A stretch of DNA of 7,237 nucleotides from CBFIJI01 sp965662885 (GTDB taxonomy: Bacteria; Bacteroidota; Bacteroidia; Flavobacteriales; Flavobacteriaceae), in assembly GCA_965662885.1 (NCBI GenBank), contig CBFIJI010000105.1, positions 1 to 7,237 of the forward strand, read 5' to 3'. The notes below the pieces were generated by a model. The model saw only the letters and a list, made by a program, of their open reading frames with translations, made no database searches and was not told where the DNA came from. Position 1 is the stretch's first letter; each line of letters starts with the position of its first letter. Made by a program: the position numbers and the translations under genes. Below, in pieces: positions 1 through 5,499 of the stretch.

Positions 1-405
1 TTTGGCAAGGGAAGTTGTTTAAAAAAAGGAGGTGAATTGGCTGTAATTAGTGTGGGAACCCTTGCTACAACAGTAGCATCAGCAATTAAAAATATGGGGG
101 ATCCCGATTCTGTCGCTCATTATGATTTGGGTTTTGTCAAACCCTTGGACCAGCTCTTATTACACGAAATTTTTAATAAATACCCAAAAATTATGCTTGT
201 TGAAGAGGGTGTGATTATGGGAGGATCAGGAAGTGCTGTTTTGGAGTTTGCAGCACAAAACAACTACACGAGTCCTGTAAAAATATGTGGTATTGAAGAT
301 GACTTTATTAACCACGGAGCGATGGCCGAACTCTATGATAAAAATAATTTAAGTATTCAAAAAATAACTGAAAATATCCAGCAACTCATAAAAATTAAAG
401 CCTAA
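1..405 (+). CDS. dxs: 1-deoxy-D-xylulose-5-phosphate synthase, C-terminal fragment (5' end outside window)
   Basis: The open frame runs in from base 1 and stops at TAA 403-405, leaving 134 codons of an enzyme normally about 590-640 residues long. Dxs condenses pyruvate with glyceraldehyde 3-phosphate, using thiamine diphosphate, in the first step of the cytosolic MEP isoprenoid pathway. What remains is the transketolase C-terminal domain (domain III). Recognisable blocks are an opening FGKG followed by KKGGELAVISVGT, then FVKPLD near bases 133-150, and VEEGVIMGGSGSAVLEF near 199-249, which matches the family block (V)EE-x-x-x-x-GG-x-GSAV. The TTG at base 37 is in frame but is not the start, because homology continues upstream to the window edge. 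One oddity is that the residue before FVKPLD is Gly (GGT, 130-132), where most Dxs proteins I recall have Arg. The catalytic N-terminal part cannot be judged. polA follows 49 bases downstream on the same strand. Confidence 0.95.
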   Translation, partial: FGKGSCLKKGGELAVISVGTLATTVASAIKNMGDPDSVAHYDLGFVKPLDQLLLHEIFNKYPKIMLVEEGVIMGGSGSAVLEFAAQNNYTSPVKICGIEDDFINHGAMAELYDKNNLSIQKITENIQQLIKIKA

Positions 406-454
406 TTCTCGTTTAATAACCGTACTGATTTTTTAAATTTAACAAAACATTTCC

Positions 455-3274
455 ATGAATGACCAAAAAAGGCTTTTTCTACTTGATGCCTATGCGCTAA
501 TTTTTAGAGGCTACTATGCTTTTATCAAAAATCCACGGATCAACTCCAAAGGCATGGACACCTCAGCCATTTTGGGCTTTATGAATTCCCTAATAGATGT
601 CATTAAACGCGAAAAACCAGATCATTTAGCAGTTGCCTTTGACAAAGGCGGTTCTGCCTTGAGAACAGAAATGTTTGAGGAATACAAAGCCAATCGTGAC
701 GAAACTCCAGAAGCCATTCGAATTGCCGTTCCTTATATTCAAAACATCCTTAAGGCGATGCATATCCCAGTGATCGAAAAAGAAGGTTTTGAGGCTGATG
801 ATGTTATTGGAACTTTGGCAAAGCAAGCTGAAAAAGAAGGTTTTAAAACCTTTATGGTCACCCCAGATAAAGACTTTGCACAATTGGTGTCAGAAAATAT
901 CTTTATGTATCGCCCGGCACGTATGGGAAATGGTATTGAAATTTGGGGTATTCCAGAAGTCCAACAAAAATTTGAAGTGGAAGATCCACTTCAGGTGATT
1001 GATTATTTGGGAATGATGGGCGATTCTGCTGATAATATTCCTGGACTTCCGGGTGTGGGAGATAAAACCGCTAAAAAATTCCTGAAAGAATTTGGCAGTA
1101 TGGAAAAGCTTTTGGAAAACACCCATACTCTTAAAGGGAAAATGAAGGAAAAGATTGAAGCCAACAAGGACCTTGGGATACTTTCCAAAACTTTAGCAAC
1201 AATCATTTTAGATGTTCCTGTAAGTTTTATGGCCGAAGACTATGCGCTGAGCACACCCAACTTAGCAGAGGTTCAAAAAGTGTTTGAAGAACTTGAATTC
1301 AGACGTTTAAGTGAGAGTATCCATAAACTGTTTTCTGCAGAAACACCCAATTCTCCTACTATACCCGAAAAAGTAAGCAAAGCTCCAACAAACACCACGC
1401 AGTTTGACTTGTTTTCAACGCCTGGAAGTGGAAGTAATCCAATAGAAAGCATCACCGATCGGAAGGATCTAAAGTCAAACCAACACTGGTATCAACTGGT
1501 TAATACGCCCAAAAGTCGTGAGTTGTTGTTAAAGCATTTATTAAATCAAAAGACCGTTTGCTTCGATACGGAAACAACCTCACTAAACGCCTTAGAAGCC
1601 GAATTGGTTGGTATTGCCTTCTCATGGACAAAGGGGAAAGGTTATTATCTTGCCCTGCCAAACAATCATGAAGAGGTAGCTTCCCTTCTTGAACCATTTA
1701 AAGTGTTTTTTGAGCATACTTCTATCGAAAAAGTTGGGCACAACTTAAAGTATGATTTAAAAGTCCTTCGTAATTACAATATTGAGGTGGTTGGGCCATT
1801 ATTTGACACCATGGTCGCTCATTACTTGATTAATCCAGATATGCGACACAGTATGGATATTCTTGCAGAAACCTATTTGAATTACACACCACAATCAATC
1901 ACTGAGTTGATTGGAAAGAAAGGAAAAAATCAGGGAAGTATGCGCGATGTTCCTGTGGAAGCTCAAACAGAATATGCTGTTGAAGATGCAGATATCACCC
2001 TTCAACTTAAAAATCATTTTGAAACGGAATTGACATCTGCCAATACATTAAAACTCTACAAAGAGGTCGAGCTACCCTTAGTGGAAGTGCTAACAGCTAT
2101 GGAGTGCGAAGGAATTAACTTAAATACTCCCTTTTTAAATAACTTATCTATAAAACTTGCCGAGGACATTCAACGTTTGGAAACGGCTATTTTTGAACAG
2201 GCTGGAGAAACGTTTAATTTGGCTTCTCCAAAACAGTTGGGAGAAATTCTTTTTGAAAAACTGAAATTGGTGGCCAAACCAAAAAAAACCAAAACAGGAC
2301 AGTACTCAACTGCGGAAGATGTACTATCGTATCTTGCAAAAGAGCACCCTATTATTGCTGAAGTACTTGAATGGCGATCCCTTCAAAAATTACAAACCAC
2401 TTATGTGGAAAGTCTTCCCAAAGAAGTAAATCCAACCACAGGGCGTGTTCATACAATATACAATCAAGCGGTTGCAGCTACTGGGCGTTTAAGCAGTAAT
2501 AATCCCAACCTCCAAAACATCCCCATTAGAACAGAACGGGGGCAAGAAGTTCGGAAAGCGTTTATTCCCAGAGATGAGAATCATATTCTTATGGCTGCAG
2601 ATTACTCACAAATTGAATTACGCATCATCGCTGCTTTGAGCAAAGATGAGGGGATGATCGAAGCGTTTCAAAATAAAGAAGACATTCACCGCGCTACTGC
2701 TGCAAAAGTATTTGGGGTTCCTCCTGAGGAGGTTACTCGCCAACAACGTAGCAACGCCAAAACGGTCAACTTTGGAATCATTTATGGAGTGTCTGCCTTT
2801 GGTTTGAGTCAACAAACCGACCTCAATAGAAACGAAGCCAAAGAATTGATTGAAACTTATTATGCTACCTATCCTAAACTAAGGGCCTATATTCAAGATC
2901 AAATTGACTTTGCCCGGGAACACGGTTATGTAGAAACTGTTTTAGGACGACGTCGCTATCTAAAAAACATCAATTCTCAAAATGCCATTGTACGTGGAGG
3001 AGCTGAACGAAATGCCGTTAATGCCCCAATTCAAGGAAGTGCAGCAGACATCATCAAGTTAGCCATGATTCATATTCATCAAAAAATTCATGTGGAAGGA
3101 TGGCAATCTAAAATGCTTCTTCAAGTCCACGATGAATTGGTCTTTGATGTCCCTAAAAACGAATTAGAAAGCTTTCAAATGATGGTGAAAAATGAAATGG
3201 AAAAGGCCTTTTCTCTTGAGGTTCCTCTTGTTGTAGATATCGGCACAGGAAACAACTGGCTGCAAGCTCATTAA
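455..3274 (+). CDS. polA: DNA polymerase I (5' nuclease, 3'-5' exonuclease and polymerase domains)
   Basis: This is a full-length 939-residue Pol I (E. coli has 928), which removes RNA primers, fills gaps and repairs DNA in the cytoplasm. Residues 1 to about 290 are the FEN-type 5' nuclease, with D11, the acidic pair D115/D116, TPDKD (D138, D140), and GDSADNIPG (D190, D193) leading into the helix-hairpin-helix. A Ser/Thr/Pro-rich linker (about 296-345) carries QFDLF at 316-320. The proofreading domain keeps its metal ligands: D371-x-E373 (exo I), D434 in HNLKYD (exo II), and Y507/D511 in YAVEDAD (exo III). It therefore looks active, unlike Taq-type enzymes. The polymerase domain has motif A (DYSQIELR, D716), motif B on the O-helix (R765, K769, F773, Y777) and motif C (VHDE, D893/E894). 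Phe at 773 is the E. coli-like state at the ddNTP-discriminating position. The start is ATG at 455, giving MNDQKRLFLLDA as expected, with no Shine-Dalgarno site, as is usual in Bacteroidota. Transcription together with dxs is possible. Confidence 0.99.
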   Translation: MNDQKRLFLLDAYALIFRGYYAFIKNPRINSKGMDTSAILGFMNSLIDVIKREKPDHLAVAFDKGGSALRTEMFEEYKANRDETPEAIRIAVPYIQNILKAMHIPVIEKEGFEADDVIGTLAKQAEKEGFKTFMVTPDKDFAQLVSENIFMYRPARMGNGIEIWGIPEVQQKFEVEDPLQVIDYLGMMGDSADNIPGLPGVGDKTAKKFLKEFGSMEKLLENTHTLKGKMKEKIEANKDLGILSKTLATIILDVPVSFMAEDYALSTPNLAEVQKVFEELEFRRLSESIHKLFSAETPNSPTIPEKVSKAPTNTTQFDLFSTPGSGSNPIESITDRKDLKSNQHWYQLVNTPKSRELLLKHLLNQKTVCFDTETTSLNALEAELVGIAFSWTKGKGYYLALPNNHEEVASLLEPFKVFFEHTSIEKVGHNLKYDLKVLRNYNIEVVGPLFDTMVAHYLINPDMRHSMDILAETYLNYTPQSITELIGKKGKNQGSMRDVPVEAQTEYAVEDADITLQLKNHFETELTSANTLKLYKEVELPLVEVLTAMECEGINLNTPFLNNLSIKLAEDIQRLETAIFEQAGETFNLASPKQLGEILFEKLKLVAKPKKTKTGQYSTAEDVLSYLAKEHPIIAEVLEWRSLQKLQTTYVESLPKEVNPTTGRVHTIYNQAVAATGRLSSNNPNLQNIPIRTERGQEVRKAFIPRDENHILMAADYSQIELRIIAALSKDEGMIEAFQNKEDIHRATAAKVFGVPPEEVTRQQRSNAKTVNFGIIYGVSAFGLSQQTDLNRNEAKELIETYYATYPKLRAYIQDQIDFAREHGYVETVLGRRRYLKNINSQNAIVRGGAERNAVNAPIQGSAADIIKLAMIHIHQKIHVEGWQSKMLLQVHDELVFDVPKNELESFQMMVKNEMEKAFSLEVPLVVDIGTGNNWLQAH

Positions 3275-3395
3275 ATGTTAATTTTTTATTTTAATACTAC
3301 TTATTAATAAAAAAGTGTAATTTTGTTTGTGTATCAAATTATGTTTATTATAATAATTTTTAATAAACAGCCTCAAATACAACTATTATTAAGTT
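3275..3395. other. A/T-rich intergenic region between polA and the surface-protein cluster
   Basis: These 121 bases are extremely A/T-rich and contain no convincing ORF. They hold a TAnnTTTG-type promoter element (3318-3325) and two short perfect A/T palindromes, TTATTAATAA (3301-3310) and TTATTATAATAA (3345-3356). No GC-rich terminator hairpin follows polA. Transcription of the downstream cluster most likely starts here, since function and style change from housekeeping to exported modular proteins. Confidence 0.6.
3318..3325 (+). promoter_or_regulatory. Candidate Bacteroidota -7 promoter element (TAnnTTTG)
   Basis: TAATTTTG matches all six fixed bases of the Bacteroidetes primary-sigma -7 consensus TAnnTTTG. 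It lies 70 bases upstream of the ATG at 3396, so transcription would start around 3330-3334 and leave a leader of roughly 60 bases. No TTG at the expected -33 distance is visible (bases around 3296-3298 read ACT), and such a motif arises easily in A/T-rich DNA. The call rests on the -7 match and the position alone. Confidence 0.4.
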
Positions 3396-4619
3396 ATGAA
3401 GCCCCTAATAACGCAAGGTTTACTATTCCTTAGTTTGATTTTATGTAGCCATGTTTATTCACAAATAAAAATTGGTAAAAATGTACGTGAGGTTTCTCCA
3501 TTTGCTCTTTTAGAATTAGAAAGCACGGACAAAACTTTATTAATCCCAAGAATGACGACGGCTCAGCGTGATGCCGCATTTAATGCAGAAGCACCCGTTG
3601 GATTAATTATCTACAATACGGACTTAAATAGTTTACAATTTTACAGAAAAAAAGGGACTAACAATGAGGCCTCAGTTGGCAAATTTTGGGAAAATACTAC
3701 CAACAATAAAATACCTACACGATATAATGCTCCTCAAATTAAAGAAGTTGGAAGTGTTTATTTTAACTTAAGTGATAAAACCCTTTACATTTGGGATGGT
3801 TCAGAATGGCAAACCGTTAAAAGCGAACCAACAAACGGTAACAATCAAAAATTAGAGCTTTCAGGCTATAAATTGTCCATTTCAGGAGGGAATACAGTGA
3901 CACTTCCGAGCGCAAATGATTCAGATAACCAGCAACTAAACTGGGAACCTACAAAAAAACTATTAAGCATAAATGGGGGGAATGAAGTCAACCTTAACAG
4001 TCTTCAAGATCTCATAAAAGGATATGGTAATCCTACTATACAAAATGCTGAAAACAATGATGTTTATGTAGATATTAACACGGGTAAACTCTATGTTTTC
4101 AATAATAATGAATGGATTACTCCTACCTATACTGATTATGGAAATAATGGTGGTAGTGGTAACACTAATACCAATGATGGAAATGGCAGCAATGTATATC
4201 CCTACACTTTCAACAATGGGATAGAAATAAATTTAAGCAATCAAGTCGGATTAGGGGGCACATTGATACGTCCTACTGAAATCGTTACAACCGCCTCGAA
4301 TACACTTGCTTTTGTCGGGTTACAAAATAGCGTAAATGAGACAGATCTTAGTATTGTAGTTCAAGACAATACGACAAATGTCATCAAAAAAATTCCAGCA
4401 TCAAGCTATCTCAATGAAGAAATTACATCCTTAACCCATGCACAAGAAGGCCAATTATTATTTGACACCCCCTTACCCATCGAAAGTAGAAACAAAGTCA
4501 ATGTATATCGGAATGGTGTCAGAATAGATTTTACAGTTATAAGCAATAGTATGATTGAAATAGAAGCCGAAGCGATCTGTTATCAAAATGATGAAATCCG
4601 CATTGTACAATTTTACTAA
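3396..4619 (+). CDS. Exported modular surface protein with tail-fibre-like C-terminus (function unknown)
   Basis: The product is a 407-residue exported protein of unknown function. Residues 1-22 form a signal peptide (MKPLITQGLLFLSLILCSHVYS) with a predicted signal peptidase I cut before Q23. The Cys at 17 lacks a proper lipobox. Residues 23-82 are the N-terminal module common in flavobacterial surface proteins, with ALLELESTDKTLLIPRMTTAQRDA followed by GLIIYNTD. Three short related modules ending in an aromatic-x-x-W pattern follow (about 67-99, 117-140 and 221-240). Between them lie two LSISGGNTVTL-like copies (160-170, 190-200). A Gly/Asn/Thr-rich linker spans 246-268. Residues 276-407 hold an LGGTL segment (286-290), VVQD (321-324) and a terminal β-rich unit with YRNG (371-374), ending VQFY. 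That C-terminal part matches the next gene. No enzyme motif or type IX secretion domain is visible. The likely role is a cell-surface or fibre component, by inference from style only. The start is ATG at 3396, without a Shine-Dalgarno site. Confidence 0.85.
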   Translation: MKPLITQGLLFLSLILCSHVYSQIKIGKNVREVSPFALLELESTDKTLLIPRMTTAQRDAAFNAEAPVGLIIYNTDLNSLQFYRKKGTNNEASVGKFWENTTNNKIPTRYNAPQIKEVGSVYFNLSDKTLYIWDGSEWQTVKSEPTNGNNQKLELSGYKLSISGGNTVTLPSANDSDNQQLNWEPTKKLLSINGGNEVNLNSLQDLIKGYGNPTIQNAENNDVYVDINTGKLYVFNNNEWITPTYTDYGNNGGSGNTNTNDGNGSNVYPYTFNNGIEINLSNQVGLGGTLIRPTEIVTTASNTLAFVGLQNSVNETDLSIVVQDNTTNVIKKIPASSYLNEEITSLTHAQEGQLLFDTPLPIESRNKVNVYRNGVRIDFTVISNSMIEIEAEAICYQNDEIRIVQFY

Positions 4620-4663
4620 ATTTTAAAATGAACCTTAATTACTCTTTTTATATATAACAACAA

Positions 4664-4672
4664 CCCCCCCCC
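4664..4672 (+). repeat. Poly-C tract of nine, upstream of the 219-aa gene
   Basis: Nine consecutive C's (4664-4672) sit in otherwise A/T-rich sequence. They are followed by AAA and seven T's (4676-4682), and lie 13 bases upstream of the ATG at 4686. Poly-C/G runs of this length are hotspots for slipped-strand mispairing. The tract is non-coding, so length changes could alter promoter spacing or translation initiation rather than reading frame. A nearby A/T stretch (TATATAAC, 4650-4657) could belong to a promoter but does not match TAnnTTTG. Confidence 0.9.
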
Positions 4673-4685
4673 AAATTTTTTTATA

Positions 4686-5345
4686 ATGAAAAACAATTAT
4701 TTACATTTTGTTCTGGTAGGTTTACTCCTTCTTTTTGGAACAACGATTAGCGCCCAACAATTAACTGGCGACATTAGCAAACAAAACTCAGGAACCGTAA
4801 GTGGATCTGTAAAATTAATTGACAATAAGGGTACTATAAAGTACTTGCAAGTTGCCAACGGTTTAACATCTTTAACCAACACAACTTTGGACAAAACCAC
4901 CACAACTTGGCAGTTGGGTGGGTCATTAACAGACGATACTTATATTGATGTTAATGGTCAAGTTTTTGGGTTAGACGGAATCAGTCTAGCAGCTTCCAAT
5001 ACAGCATCTGTGGATGCAATAGATGGAAGTTCACGTGGAACTGGAACTGGGTGGACACTTTTAGTTCGTGATGAAGCTACGGGAGCCATTCAAAAATTAA
5101 AGGCAACAGACCTTATCCAAAGCGGACATACCACTAAAGAACTTGATGCAGACGCTAGTACAGACATTATAATTCCAGCCACAGGGGTCTCTCCAAGCTT
5201 TAAGCAAGTTTGGGTCTATCGAAATGGTGCCAAACTAATCGCCAATACGGATTATACAGTATCAGAAAACCAAGTTACTGTATTGATTAGCAGTTTAACT
5301 GAAGCCTATAATGATGATTTTTTTGAAGTGCATTGGATTAAATAA
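4686..5345 (+). CDS. Small exported protein sharing the C-terminal module of the preceding gene (function unknown)
   Basis: This is a 219-residue exported protein of unknown function. The signal peptide covers residues 1-23 (K2 then a strong hydrophobic core VLVGLLLLFG), with cleavage predicted after ISA and before Q24. Residues 30-75 are a short β-rich segment, with a GTIKYLQVANGLTSLTN stretch of the kind that precedes 'LGGTL' units in flavobacterial proteins. Next come LGGSL (77-81), LVRDEATGAIQKLKATDL (126-143) and the terminal unit VWVYRNGAKLIANTDYTV (175-192), ending EVHWIK. The order and spacing match the last ~120 residues of the 407-aa neighbour, so the two are probably paralogous over this region; this one lacks the N-terminal IPRMTTAQRD module. 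The YRNG-x-x-L...DYTV...D-x-x-E-V pattern resembles strand units near the C-termini of phage tail-fibre proteins. The ATG at 4686 gives a good signal peptide and lies 13 bases after the poly-C run. A hairpin follows the stop. Confidence 0.85.
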   Translation: MKNNYLHFVLVGLLLLFGTTISAQQLTGDISKQNSGTVSGSVKLIDNKGTIKYLQVANGLTSLTNTTLDKTTTTWQLGGSLTDDTYIDVNGQVFGLDGISLAASNTASVDAIDGSSRGTGTGWTLLVRDEATGAIQKLKATDLIQSGHTTKELDADASTDIIIPATGVSPSFKQVWVYRNGAKLIANTDYTVSENQVTVLISSLTEAYNDDFFEVHWIK

Positions 5346-5499
5346 CCTCAAAAGAATCTTAGGAAACTTTTCATAAGCGTCATCAATTGGAAATGGGTCT
5401 TAAACACTCCCCTTTAAGCCCATTTCAAGTGATGATATGTTCTTCTTATTCGGTTACAGTTAAAAAAGGGATTTATCTAAGTCGTAAAAAACCGAAAAG
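5346..5499. other. Intergenic region with a strong stem-loop
   Basis: These 154 bases between the second and third exported-protein genes contain the 5390-5426 stem-loop and no credible ORF. I find no exact TAnnTTTG promoter element here. The last 15 bases before the GTG at 5500 are purine-rich (AAAAAACCGAAAAG), which is compatible with translation initiation in Bacteroidota. Confidence 0.6.
5390..5426 (+). terminator. Stem-loop, 14 bp with one bulged T; probable terminator or mRNA 3' structure
   Basis: The left arm GAAATGGGTCTTAAA (5390-5404) pairs with the right arm TTTAAGCCCATTTC (5413-5426). This gives 14 Watson-Crick pairs with a single bulged T at 5397-5398, enclosing the 8-base loop CACTCCCC. 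It begins 45 bases after the stop codon at 5345. No uninterrupted T-run follows; the next bases are AAGTGATGATATGTTCTTC. It is therefore not a textbook intrinsic terminator. It could end transcription of the upstream genes weakly, protect the mRNA 3' end, or act in the leader of the 540-aa gene. Confidence 0.6.

Noticed and set aside
37..405. Reading 37-405 as a complete 122-residue protein starting at TTG
   Set aside because: Dxs homology continues in the same frame upstream of base 37 to the window edge, so this is a truncated dxs and not a small independent gene.
434..441. TAAATTTA as a promoter element for polA
   Set aside because: The final base does not fit TAnnTTTG, no -33 TTG is seen, and the leader would be only a few bases long; transcription with dxs or from further upstream is as likely.
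626..1206. Minus-strand frames opposite the 5' part of polA
   Set aside because: They lie wholly within a well-conserved polA, overlap each other, and show no recognisable protein features.
2281..2288. Run of eight A's inside polA
   Set aside because: It encodes PKKT in an intact essential gene; A-runs are common in this composition, and phase variation of polA is implausible.
3301..3356. Perfect A/T palindromes TTATTAATAA and TTATTATAATAA
   Set aside because: Short A/T-only palindromes are expected by chance in such A/T-rich intergenic DNA; they lack the GC content needed for a terminator and match no operator I know.
3435..3452. Lipoprotein lipobox around Cys17 of the 407-aa protein
   Set aside because: The residue before Cys is Leu, not Gly/Ala/Ser, and a good signal peptidase I site (VYS before Q) lies just downstream.
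4628..4657. Nine-codon mini-ORF upstream of the 219-aa gene
   Set aside because: It ends before the poly-C tract, has no conserved feature, and very short ORFs are expected by chance.
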